Shown here: piece after piece, positions 10,691 through 21,338 of the stretch
How positions within the stretch are numbered: the first letter of the stretch is position 1
Layout of the letters: each line of letters begins with the position of its first letter
Source: Cordilura impudica
Taxonomy: Eukaryota; Arthropoda; Insecta; Diptera; Scathophagidae
DNA: 64,000 bases
Direction: 5' to 3'
NCBI GenBank assembly: GCA_963682025.1
Contig: OY821520.1
Span: forward strand, 136,966,738-137,030,737
Translations under genes and position numbers: made by a program
Notes under the pieces: generated by a model
Database searches by the model: none
Told to the model about the DNA's origin: nothing
Seen by the model: the letters and a program-made list of their open reading frames with translations, nothing else

Positions 10691-10856
10691 ATGTAGTTGC
10701 AAGAGCAAAACGCCGCGTTGTGGTTTTGCCGACCACTGCTATAAACACAATTTCACATTTCCTATTGACGACTGCATTAATAGAGTAAATATTCTCTTTG
10801 TTGACAAATCCCGTTTCATTGGACCATATGTGACTGTCTAATTTATAAATTCGCAT
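10691..10856 (-). pseudogene. PIF/Harbinger transposase fragment (HARBI1-like)
   Basis: On the minus strand from 10856 the frame reads SNETGFVNKENIYSINAVVN and then RKCEIVFIAVVGKTTTRRF. This matches the Harbinger nuclease block in which a conserved FVNRKxxxSINxQ segment is followed by a V-rich strand and a GS/T(H)DxR turn. Only about 50 residues survive. Beyond ~10690 the frame is simply HINE sequence. The catalytic Asp before SNETG is not visible and the turn is altered (KTTTRRF), so this is a relic. Confidence 0.45.
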
Positions 10857-12950
10857 TTACTTTTTAGCAAGTTGTTAATAAAAATATATAACTTAAAACG
10901 TGTGTTTTTTCTTGGAATTTATCAATTATAGTTAGCTATTATTACAATGGAACTACCGATTTTTGTCCTTAAAAAGTTAGAGAATTGATCTACATGAGAC
11001 TTTCATAGTGAGTTACAAATCTAAACTCAATGGCTTCTACAATTGCAGTCAGAAATAAGCCACAACCTTTTCCGTGATGGCGAATGTATGAAATTCCCCT
11101 CTTAGATAGTGACGGTAGATATCGTTTCTTCTAAAGGTCGTAGCAGGGTCACAGCCTCTTAGTGATAGTACAGGTTGTTAAATCACTCCAGTTAATATTT
11201 GTCTATGGGACTTAAAAGCAATATCGTAGGGTTCTTCAGTACAGCATTTCATATTTATCGGGGTTTGAATTTGAGAAATATTGAATATTTAATTTCAAGA
11301 GCATTCAATTATCTGCGGTAAAAATTATTAGTTAAAGGGTCACTTTGAGGCTTTAAAAGTAAAAATTAAGTATTTTCAAAGTTAAAACCTTAATAACTGA
11401 TGATATTGAAAATATTTGGGCTTAATATTAGGCCTTCGAAACAACTTTCATTTGAAGACCATCATAAAATTTGCATATCTTAGTTTAAATCTCATGCTTA
11501 GGGAGAATTCAATGGGGTAAAAAAATTATTCTATTTTAATTTTTTTATTTCTTTAAATATTTGTCCTAAAGTGACAATAAGGTCGATCTACTAGATTAAA
11601 ATTTTAAAACAAATACTATATATTTCTTGATTATTGAGGTTTCAACTTGAGAGATATTGGTTTTTATATTTTAAGGTCATCAAAGCTCCCCTTATATTAA
11701 AAAACTTTACAGGGAATACAACTTTTATTAGGACCAGCGAAAAAAGAAAAAAATTATGTTTCATAATCTAACTTTTTTTGGTTAAATCAATTGCAGTGAC
11801 CCCGTACCGAACTTCTGTTTAGAGGTGAAAAATTTAAAAAAGAAAACCGTTTTCGGTGAAAATTCTGAAAAAATCCTCAAAAATTTTTTGAGCCATAGGA
11901 ATTCACATTCCGCTTAAGAGTTCCCAAATTTAAAAAAGAAAAACGTTTTCGATGAAAATTTTGGAAAAATCCTCAAAAATCTTTTGGGCCACAAGTGAAA
12001 AAAGTGAAAAAGGAAAATTGTTCACCTTTATAGTGCATTGCGAAAGCATTAAGCAGATTAATTTATATGATACTATTTTTCTAGATATAAAATCGTTAAT
12101 GTAATGGAATTCTGAATTTGCGTATTTTTAGCTCTTTTCGGTGCCATGTTGCATACCTGCAACATAATAGATATTTTGAAATAATTTATAAGTCGAATTA
12201 AACATTTTGGAGCATCGTTATATGATGGCGATATGCAACCAATAATATAATCCATGATTTCCAGATGAAAATTTTTCATCACAATTTTTAATAAAAAATT
12301 CCGACTTTCTACATAAAAGGCTAATATAGAACTGCTGCCTTCAAGAACAATTCCTTTTATTGAATTTTAAGAAATGAATTCAATATTGAAATATAGATTA
12401 AAAGGAATTTTACCTGCATGGCTCTTAATCAATGAAAATCTTATTAAACATTTTGCGAGAATTGAGTTGAAATTTTAATTTAATTTTTCTACGCAAGGCA
12501 TAAAATGGGAAAGAAAAAGTCACTTTAGTGGTAAATTGTCTCCCTATGACAAGAAAAACTTCGCTTTTTTCTAACGACATGGTAATTGAAAACATTCGAA
12601 CTTACAAATCAATCCTAATGAGGAACAAGGCAAACAGAATCGCCTCGTACACCCACTTTTAGCCTTCGCTAACAAATTAATTTGTCAAAATTTCGTGAAA
12701 AACTCAAAAAAGCGGTAAAAGGCATCGAAAAATTGTTCATTGCTTTTATTAGTGCTGACTTTAAATTATCTGGAATTAAATTCTCTAGCACTGCGCATGT
12801 TTAATGTCGCCTAATATGGAGTGAAAACAGCATGAAAAAAGAAGAAGAGAAGAAGAGACGGAGAAGGATCTCACAATATTGGTGTTGACGTGCTGAACAG
12901 TTCCATCAGATATAGACTAAAATTGCCTCCAGATCATATGGAAGACGATT
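10857..12950. other. Unassigned AT-rich region
   Basis: Two kilobases without a convincing gene. A 64-68-bp block (AATTTAAAAAAGAAAA, then CGTTTTCGGTGAAAATT) at ~11828-11893 is repeated at ~11929-11991 with the same TCCTCAAAAATnTTTTG ending, a simple local duplication. Short frames elsewhere (e.g. 12073-12282 minus) have no recognisable features. Confidence 0.4.
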
Positions 12951-14012
12951 TGCGGAAAATTTCCCGAAAACAATTTCCCGAAAAGAATTTCCCGAAATTA
13001 AAATTTCCCGAACACAATTTCCCGAAATTACAATTTCCCTTAATTAGAATTTCCCGAAATACAATTTCCCGATCACAATTTCCCGAAACTACAATTTCCC
13101 GAAATTACTATTTCTTCTAAGAGCTTGTTGATGGGATTTCCGAAGCAATACCATCAGAAATTCCGGCCGAAACGCGAGCAATCAGTTCATGACCACTTGA
13201 TGTAGTGGTCCGGGCAAGATCTTTCAGCTCATTAACGATTTTTTCTTTAGCAACGAAAGCCGCTTCGACACTGTGATTGTGAAAAGCCTCTTTTTTTATA
13301 GTATCGTTGTTACGACCCTACCGGTACAATGTTTTCCTCGATAAAGGATACAACGCCAATAAACGCTATCAACGGACTGACCGTCGTCATGATACAAGAA
13401 ACCATTCAAAAGCAACCTCGGTTTACCTTTTTCGCTATTCAGGAATTCGAGTGGCATAGTAACTGAGTATTACAACCCAAATAACTAAAAAACTTCGCTA
13501 TGCAAGATGGTAACGATTCCGTAGCAGCTACTGCATGGGCAGGATGTGATGGAGTGAGCGTTATCCGTCGGGAAGTCTGAATACCGAAGTGTTCAAAGTC
13601 ACAATGAAAAAATAAGCGTATGACACTCCAATAAATAGGTCCGGATGACGAGGGAGGGTGGAAGAGGAAGGGCGCGGTGCGGGGTGGGGGAATTGTTTTT
13701 CCGAGAAGTCGTATACTCGGGAAATTGTTTTTTCAAGAAATCGTATGCAGCAAGTTTTTTTTATGGGGGAAATCAAGAATAATGGGAAGTTGTAAACTAA
13801 AAATAGGGAAATTGTAATTTCGGGAAATTTTTTTCGGGAAATCGTAATTTCGGGAAATTGTTTTCGGGAAATTGTTTTCGGGAAATTGTAATTTCGGGAA
13901 ATTGTTTTGGGGGAATTGTTTTTTCGGGGAATTGTTTTTTCGGGCAATTGTTTTCGGGCAATTGTATTTGGGAAATAGTTTTCGGGAAATTTTTTTCGGG
14001 AAATTTTCCGCA
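12951..14012. mobile_element. Foldback (FB-like) element with tandem-repeat arms
   Basis: Both ends start TGCGGAAAATTTCCCGAAAA in inverted orientation. The left arm (12951-13115) is about ten units of ACAATTTCCCGAAA. The right arm (about 13690-14012) is the same word inverted (TTTCGGGAAATTGT). GACGAT occurs just outside both ends (12944-12949 and 14013-14018), a likely short target duplication. Long inverted arms built from tandem short repeats are the hallmark of Drosophila FB transposons. The frames that run through the arms (repeated FPENNFPK-type peptides) are repeat translation, not genes. The central ~600 bp is GC-richer and carries a FLYWCH fragment. Confidence 0.75.
13121..13457 (-). 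pseudogene. FLYWCH zinc-finger fragment inside the foldback element
   Basis: On the minus strand from ATG at 13457: MPLEFLNSEKGKPRLLLNGF, then LYHDDGQSVDSVYWRCILYR and GKHCTGRVVTTIL. After a one-base slip in a T run (~13290-13297) it continues KKEAFHNHSVEAAFVAKEK to ISDGIASEIPSTS. The order F..GKP.L..G..Y, WRC, C.GR, HNH is the FLYWCH finger in full, followed by the helical linker that precedes a MULE transposase. The transposase itself is absent. FLYWCH fingers occur in MULEs and in host chromatin proteins; the linker favours a MULE source. The stop created by the slip (CTATAA) makes it non-functional as read. Confidence 0.65.
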
Positions 14013-14334
14013 GACGATGGAAGACACGTAGAAAATATTCTGTAGGTAACACGAAAAATTATATATTAACAAAATGAAAAAGAAAAAATATATATTTTTT
14101 TTCTAATCTTCAGGAAACTGCTTTATCTTGAAACAGAAACATTATTGCAATAGTGAAGAGCTTCTGTAATCCGGCTTAAACGATATTTTACAACTTTTTG
14201 TATTCTTTTTTTCCTTGAGGATTTCTGGGATTTGCAAAAGGTAAAGTTAATATTGTTAATGAAATTTTTTTACAGTTTATGTAACACCAAAAAAAAAAAA
14301 CAAAACATAAAAATCTTTACAAAATTCAAAAGAA

Positions 14335-14497
14335 CTATAACACAAAATACACAATTTTACGAAACAAACAAACATAGAATAGTAAAAAGTTAAAAGTTAA
14401 AAAGTGATTGTTTAATAGTTTGATACCGAAATCAAGATGACCTCCCGTACCACTGAACTCCTCCATGCAATCGAGTGATGCTATTGGGGCCCGACAC
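14335..14497 (-). CDS. Candidate downstream exon of the minus-strand host gene
   Basis: On the minus strand a good 3' splice site (TTTATTTCCAG) at 14498-14500 precedes a GC-richer block. Only one frame is open for long: CRAPIASLDCMEEFSGTGGH, then LDFGIKLLNNH, reaching a stop at 14335. That frame needs one base from the preceding exon; the exon at 44662-45266 ends with two bases of a codon (AG), and AG plus the first base G gives Arg, so the phases agree. The coding part may instead end at a weak donor (TTTCG|GTATCA, ~14427) and the exon be internal. I do not recognise the peptide. It is the only non-repeat stretch nearby with balanced base composition. Confidence 0.4.
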
Positions 14498-15662
14498 CTG
14501 GAAATAAACACAAAACAAAGGAAGAGTAAAATTTCACATGCTTATTATAATAACGAAATTTTTTAAAAACTAAATTTTAGATCATTAATATTCTTAAGTA
14601 ATAAGGCACAAGAAGTTTATTATCATTAACTTATATATTATTATTTGTTTAAATTTATTAAAAAAAATTTCAACAATTTAAGTTGCTCTTTAATATAAAT
14701 ATCCCTATAAGAACTGCAATCTCTTGATAATGCTCGTAGTTTTATAAATTTTCAAAAATAACAATTGTGAAAAACAAAAATACGGAGAAGCCTCCCTGGA
14801 GTAATTTACGTTAATTGCCATTTAACAGGCAACATATGGTGGAAACAACACTCACACATAAACATTCACAAATATACGAGTATATGTATAAACATTTATA
14901 CCAAACACAATTGCGACAGTAAACCGGGTAATCTAAAAGTTAGGAAACTTTTATTTTTTTCCATATTTAAATTGTGATAGTAAATCTTTACAAATACACG
15001 CACACTTGCACAAACACAAAAAGTAATGAATAAAATGAACGAACGAACACCCCTTGACACATACACTCACAAGCTCACTTATACTCACTCAAACATGAGA
15101 GTATTCAAGGTCGTGTCATAATGATACAGCAATGTCAGTAGAGCAACTAAATTTTTTATTATTTTGTTAACATTTTTATTACCACTGAAAAGGATTGATT
15201 TTTTGAATGATTAGTTTTAAATATGTTAAAAATATGACTCTAATGGGTTAGATTTATATATAAAATATGTAAAAAAATTTTATTTTTTCGAGGATGTTTT
15301 TACTTCATTATCTACATTTGATTTTTAATTTTTAACAACATGTTTATGTTGGGAATAGCAAGTATGACTTCTTAAAATAATTTCTTGAAATTATCATTTT
15401 ATTTCAAAATATGATCGAATCTTCTTACATATAATTGATCGGTTGAACGCTGATTACACTAACCAACAAGGTTTTCGACTTGAGCAACCAAATATCTTTC
15501 CTAGGATAATTTGGTGGGCTGAATTCGAATCTGTAATGGGTTTTTCTCTATCACGTCAGTTTTTCGAGATACAAAAAAATGTTTTTATTAGTTTTTTACA
15601 TAAAAAATCATTAATTTATTTAAAAATCAATGAATTTTCAAAAGTGAATGGCGTTATTTGAA
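14498..15662. other. Intron-like AT-rich sequence
   Basis: Oligo-pyrimidine, TATA-like and CACACA-rich stretches are seen, but no coding frame. TCGACTTGAGCAACC to TTTTTCGAGATA (15475-15570) resembles a block at 37580-37670 (GGGACGCTGAGTCCAAATC), probably a shared old repeat. Confidence 0.35.
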
Positions 15663-15667
15663 CGTCG

Positions 15668-15706
15668 CACAGTGGCGCCCGTAGAGCAAACGAGGTTGCA
15701 AAAATC
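15668..15706 (+). repeat. Transib A left terminal repeat with RSS-like heptamer and nonamer
   Basis: CACAGTG, 23 bp, then GCAAAAATC. The heptamer is identical to that of the vertebrate recombination signal and the nonamer-like block matches ACAAAAACC at seven of nine positions. The right end (18898-18934, reverse complement) has CACAGTG, 22 bp, GCAAAAATC. Confidence 0.85.
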
Positions 15707-16575
15707 TAAATTTTCATGTGCGCCGACGAAGTTTTGCATAAACCCATGTTATAGGAAACTTTTCAACGATTTCAAATATGCTACTCTTAATAATATCGCA
15801 TTTTTAGTTTAGAAGATATAACCGTTCAAAGTTTACCGACTTTCGGTTTTCAAAAAAACACACAATTTTTAGTCAATTTGTTACGATTTCAGGTGTAATA
15901 TCACGAAAAATAGGTAACGAATCGCCTTATTTTTTGTTTGTATTGATTGATGTATTTATTAAATGTATAATGATAAAAAAAAATTAACTGTTTGCTTTGT
16001 GTTTCTCCTGGTAAATCACTATTTAAAAACTATCCGTTTTTTCACTATTTTTCAACTTTGACGGAAAATAAAAAAATCTATATTTTCTATATTTGCCATA
16101 TTTGCAAAACATGTTCTTTGATTATTTCTTTACATAATTCAAAAGGATTTATCTGCCCGTACGTGTCCGTTTGGCTTCTAGAGGTAAAAAAAAGTTTAAA
16201 AAGACATGGTTGCAGAAATTGTATGGCGTGCATCCCTTACATGTTTTGACTGACAGTAGTTTGATCTAATAGTTTGAAAATTGCATTTTAAGTCGGTTGT
16301 CTACCTGTGAGCCTCTGCCAAAGTCTACTCCCAATATTCTGTTACAGACACAGGATGCACAAAAAACTACTCATTGAAATTCGCAGGTACGCACCTCACT
16401 TAAAAATTACTTTGGAGTACAAATGGTCAAGAACAATATTGACTTATGGTCCTTCCAGGTAGGCACAAATCTTATTGAGACACGAGCATAATATCAAAAT
16501 TGCATAATTCAGCCTAAATCCATATGTATGCAGGGAACAGGTAAATTTTTAGGCATGGTAGCATAAGCCTATATA

Positions 16576-18612
16576 TTGCAAAATAAGCATAATGCCTGGA
16601 TTAGTCTACGACTGAAAGTTGGCGCAACAAGTACTGAAACCATGGCGTTAAACAATTTAAGTACTGAAAACATGGCGTTGAACAATTTAAAATTATTTGA
16701 ACTGTTTAGAAGGTCAACCACACCAAAGCTTTTCACGGAAGCTGCTTTAGAAGAACTTGATAGCTTAAACGGAAATATTGAGAGAAGCGAAATTATAAAA
16801 AATAATTTTTATCTGATATATGCAACTATTAAGGCAAAATGGGTGAAATCTAATCGAACCATTCAGAACTTCAACTCCAAATACGAGGACTGGCTTAATG
16901 AAGTAGATAAACCCACCACATCAACCAGAGGAGCAAAAGGAAGGCCAAAAAAAAGTATTAAGTAGTGTTCAATTTTCACAAGAAAGAGGAAACTTGCCGA
17001 TGCCACCAATGACTTGACCACGAAGCATTTATCGGACGCGCTGTCTATTAAATATACAAAGGATAGTGAAAGAGTTAGGTCGCAGATTACAAAATCTGTT
17101 GCTGATGCAAGCCCACTGCGACTAAAAAGGATTAAGGAAAGCATTCCCACGCCCGCAAACGCACATATTAAAAAGTATGGTTCCGAAGAAGCCTTGGCCT
17201 TGTTTATGGACTTACAACTTTCCAAAGAAAAATATGAGATACTACGGGCATCCTTGATGCGACACGGGGCTGACGTTTTACCAGGATACAAGCATATTAC
17301 GCAAGCCAAAATAAATTGACGACCACTGCATACGGAGTTTACGGAAGTCTCTGTGAAAGCCAATCTGCAGGATCTCATGGGCCATACAGTAAAACGGTTG
17401 TTGGAGAGTCTTCCTGAAAATGAGGTGAAAATTCTTCCTGAGAAACTGACATTGATCAGCAAATGGGGCTGAGATGGATCATCCGGACAAAGCGTTTATA
17501 AGCAAAGGATATCTTCCGATGACGCTACAATATCGGACGGAAATATGTTTATGGCATCTGTTGTTCCTTTGCGGCTAAAGTCTGATGTTTCCCTACACTG
17601 GAAAAATCCACGTCCGTCATCAGTGCATTATTGCCGACCAATAATGTTTCAGTTTGCAAGGGCAGAACTCATAAGGACCACGGTGAAGGACATTGAAGAA
17701 CAAATAAGCAAGATTAAGCCTACAAAGCTGCAAATTGGAGAAGGAAAATATATTGAATGCAATTACGAGTTCCACCCACCTGACCATGTTTGACGGAAAA
17801 GTCATAAACGAACTGACAGAAACAACCTCAACATTGTCATGCCCGATTTGCAAAAAGAGTCAGAAGAACTTTGGTAATTTAAACGATTCTACAAACGAGG
17901 AGAATTACGAATATGGAATGTCACCATTGCACGCAAGGATAAGGTGTATGGAGTTCTTGCTAAAACTGGCGTATACCCTACCACAAGAGGAGGAAAACTT
18001 CGATGAAAATACATCAATAAAGGATAAGGAAAAGATCAGAAAGAAGCAAATACAGGATGCTTTTTTTAAACAAGTTGGACTAAAAGTAGACTGTCCCAAG
18101 CACGGATACGGTAACTCAAACGATGGAAACACTTCTAGGAGATTTTTTGAAAATGATGAGGCAGTAACTAGAATTACTGGAATTGACAATCAAATTGACA
18201 AACTGCAAAGAAAATGTCAATTCTACAAAATATGGAGAATATGCATCGAAAACTGCATCTCTTTTAGCAGAAATGTATCCACAGAAGAAGTTGACCCCGA
18301 CCGTCCATAAAATATTGGCGCATGGCAAAGATATAATTGAGTACCAGTCTTTGCCAATTGGAGAGCTTTCTGAAGAAGCACAGGAGTCTCTTAACAAATT
18401 TTATAAAAATATAGAACACATTCAAAGCATCAAGGGTAAGGCAAAATGAGGACCTCTTCAACATGTTGGCAGCATCTTCCGATCCACTTATTTGTTCCCT
18501 GCGGCATCTGAAGTCACGAATAGAGTTAGAAAATAATTATAGTTTAGAAATGATTAGTCTTTTAGATATACCTTCTCTTACGAATTGTGATGAATATTTT
18601 ACAGAAAATTGA
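16576..18612 (+). pseudogene. Transib transposase, family A copy A1, multiply broken
   Basis: The frame of 16576 holds the N-terminal helical region (LFELFRRSTTPKLFTEAALE, then GRPKK), is stopped by TAG at 16963, and continues in the same frame from 17014 (LSDALSIKYTKDSERVRSQI). A TGA at 17317 and a TGA at ~17470 (KWG*DGSSGQS, just before the first catalytic Asp) follow. The core then reads VVPLRLKSDVSLHWKN. An inserted ACCC-type tetranucleotide near 17776 shifts the frame before the second Asp (MFDGKV in place of MVDGKV). Next come SPLHARIRCMEFLLKLAY, VDCPKHGYGNSNDGNTSRRF and, after a ~30-bp deletion near 18195, VHKILAHGKDIIEYQSLPIG and ELSEEAQESLNKFY, the Glu block aligned with RAG1's third catalytic residue. 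No start upstream of 16576 is certain. Confidence 0.85.
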
Positions 18613-18987
18613 AAAAATAAATTTAAAAAAGAAGTAATTTTTTTTTTAATTTGTTGGGTAATAATTTAAAACATAAAACCCTAAAGAAAAAAAAAATAAA
18701 AACAATCTAAAAATGTAAAAATAATTTTTTTTAGTAACCATAAAATTGATTTTTCTACAAATTTTAACTTTGATAACCCATAAGTAGGCCACTACAAAGC
18801 GTAGCACCCTTTCCAAATGCTGATTTCATAGGCTGAACAGTTATTTATCATATGCTGTTTAAACTGTTCAATTATGATATTCGGTTCAAAAGATATGATT
18901 TTTGCAACGAAAAAACTCAAATGGCGCCACTGTGCGACAGTCGTTTGTTTTACTGATTTCTAGTTTAAATTCTGTTAGTAAAAAAAA

Positions 18988-19195
18988 ACATAAACCAAAT
19001 TTGACCGATAAGTATATATAGGATAATCTGGATCTTACAGCAACTTAATTCGATCTCATAGCGGTCATACTTGTGGTGGCTAGGCTTGAACCTGTACTGA
19101 TTTTTACCAATCTCAATACCATTCGTCATGTTATGACCCATAAAAGCATTTATATAAAATTTCATCAAAATATATTCATAATAATAAATAGGTAA
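18988..19195 (-). mobile_element. HINE fragment (copy j), diverged
   Basis: Blocks ACCAAATTTGACCGATAAGT, GGATAATCTGGATCTTACAG and TTTCATCAAAATATATTCAT match the middle of HINE copies on the minus strand. The ends are missing. Confidence 0.55.
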
Positions 19196-19399
19196 ATAAA
19201 AAACAAAGTTAAATGACAATGACTATATAAGTCGTCAGTCATATACGAGTATATAAAAATTTTTGTATACAAATTTGTTTAATTCTTTAAATGAATTAAT
19301 CTGTTATAGTTTTCCTATATTTTAAAGCACTAGTAATATAGTTATAAAGTTTATTCCAACCATTTTATATTTATCCATTTAATACTTTTATTAGTTCCC

Positions 19400-20690
19400 T
19401 GTTATCCATGGTCGTTTTTTTCAAAATATCTGAGTTTGAACTCTCTTAATACTGGACGTTTTGCCATAAAATGATGTAGTGTTTCCTCTTCCCTCAGATT
19501 ACATAAAGTACATGCTCTATTATCGTTATTTCCGAAATAATTTGTATTCAGCCGTAACATATCACATCTGGTTTTAAAGATGAATGAAATTTTGTTTTGG
19601 CTCCAAATATCTCTTATATATGCTTTACCAATTCCATGATTTAAATATCTGTAGAAAGCGTATTACTAGCCAATGCCTTCTCTTTATTCTTTAGTTCTTG
19701 TAGGAATATGGTACCATTTGTTATAAAGTCTTGTGCCGTCAGGTTTTCATCATCGAACTTTATATTGAAATCTGTATCAAGTTAATTAAGATGTTTTGCC
19801 CAAAAAATATTTTTATTTAATACCAATAATGAAAGTTTATGTGGTAATCTAGACGCATTACACCTGAATTTTGTGTTAAAAATGTAACTTAAGTGTAGAT
19901 TCAGTGTATAGAAGTGATTATCTTCGGCGTTTGTTTCTAAAGATATGGCATAATATGGTGTAAAATCCGGAAGCTTTAAAATTCTTTTTATAAAATATTT
20001 TTGTAACTTGTCAACTTCATCGAATAAACTAAAACCCCATATTTGCGCTCCATACGACTGAATGGATCTATACACAGCTTGGAATAGTCGCCACTTAGAC
20101 GATAATGTTATTGATGGCTTATTAAGGAAATGCTGCCAAGTAGAGTTAATGCTGGTTTTTGATTGTGCATTGCGTTTTGCAAGATGTTTCACAAACGACA
20201 TTTTTGGAGTGAGAATAACGCCCAGGTAACAATATTCGTTTACAATTCTCACCTGTTGCCCTTTATACATTCAATTTTCCTGCCTTGATAACCGACCTCC
20301 TCTGCCACACACCAACATTTTAGTTTTTTCTAAGTTGACCTCCATGTTCCATTGATTGCAATAAATTTCCAAATTATCTATCATTTTTTGCATAATAATT
20401 ATATTTTCCGATCAGCATAAAGCAGTAGGCGCACATTTATCCCACCAAACGTTAAACCGCCATTCAAAATATCGTGTAAATCATTTAGATACAGCGTAAA
20501 TAGTAGAGGGGATAGAATACATCCTTTCTTTACACCCGAATAAGTACTAAATTGTTCCGATATTTCATTTCCTGTCCATACTGTTACTTTAGTGTCATTG
20601 TAAATGTTTTCAATTAAATTTACCAGTTTTGTTGACAAACCCAACATATGCAATTTGTAAATCAGTAATTTCCTTGGGACTTTGTCAAAC
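19400..20690 (-). pseudogene. LINE 1 reverse transcriptase C-terminal half
   Basis: From 20690 the minus strand continues FDKVPRKLLIYKLHMLGLST, GVKKGCILSPLLFTLYLNDL and LLLYADRKI followed by a stop. The catalytic YADD has become YADR, then the frame is lost. A later frame (20270-19782) holds the thumb region (YCYLGVILTPKMSFVKHLAK, YGAQIWGF). Near 19520-19420 a CTLCNLREEETLHHF zinc-knuckle-like tail is readable. The loss of the second Asp and the frame breaks show it is dead. Confidence 0.85.
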
Positions 20691-21338
20691 GCAGTGGACC
20701 ATTTGACGAGAAGGCGGTCAAAAATCTATAACTTTTTATTGGATTGGAATTTTTATATGCAGTTTTTTTTGTTTGGTAGGTGAGACTTTAGCCTTTAAGT
20801 TTTGCTATAAAACGTAATTCTCAACCGAAAATAAAAAAAGTTACGGAGGGTTTAAAATACATTTTCATTTGTAGTTGAATTTTAGTACAAAAGTGAAGTG
20901 TTAAAAGGTAAAAAAAGGTTGTTTTTTTAATATAACGTTTTCAGTTAATTTTACAACTAATACTTTTTAACAATTTTTTAAGTTAATTTTTTCAGAAAAT
21001 GCCAAACGTAAACTTTTTAGCCCTAATGTGCACAAGGGCCAAATGTTGTTTTTTTTTTTGAAAGATCCCGAGTTAAAATATAATTTTTTAAGCAGCGAAC
21101 GTAAAAGTTACCTTTTATTGGTTCAAGATAGAGAAGTTTCAATGAAAAACTCGTATGTTTTTACTTTAGTTAAATTTTTTTTATTGTCTTTTATAGAAAT
21201 ATATCAATTTTTATGGTAAACTTATGAAACATAAAAATTTTTATTGTAAATTTACAAAATATATAAATTTTTAAATCAAGAAAATTTTTTAACTATATAA
21301 AAAAAGTGTAACTTATTGTTAGTGTAAAGTACTTTAAA

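Larger units (their letters stand above)
15668..18934 (+). mobile_element. Transib transposon, family A, copy A1 (3.27 kb)
   Basis: It starts CACAGTGGCGCC (15668) and ends GGCGCCACTGTG (18934). Inside, a RAG1/Transib-like transposase reads left to right. The left flank is CGTCG, but the right flank is CGACA, so the 5-bp duplication is not intact, unlike in copy A2. Apart from small indels it matches A2 almost base for base across its length. Confidence 0.9.

Noticed and set aside
10417..10841. Overlapping plus-strand frames of 60-137 codons
   Set aside because: They lie mostly in HINE sequence and antisense to the Harbinger fragment; similar frames recur in every HINE copy.
12951..14012. CRISPR-like array or repetitive-protein genes (FPENNFPK-type frames)
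   Set aside because: Repeat units are contiguous without unique spacers, occur as two inverted arms, and the frames only translate the repeat; it is a foldback element in a eukaryotic context.
16863..17462. 199-codon minus-strand frame opposite Transib A1
   Set aside because: It is antisense to the transposase, recurs in shortened form opposite A2, and shows no domain; the plus-strand frame carries the Transib motifs.
15668..18934. hAT assignment from the CAGTGGCGCC-like ends
   Set aside because: An 8-bp duplication starting outside CAGTG does not exist; the 5-bp CG-rich duplication outside CACAGTG and the RAG1-like protein identify Transib.
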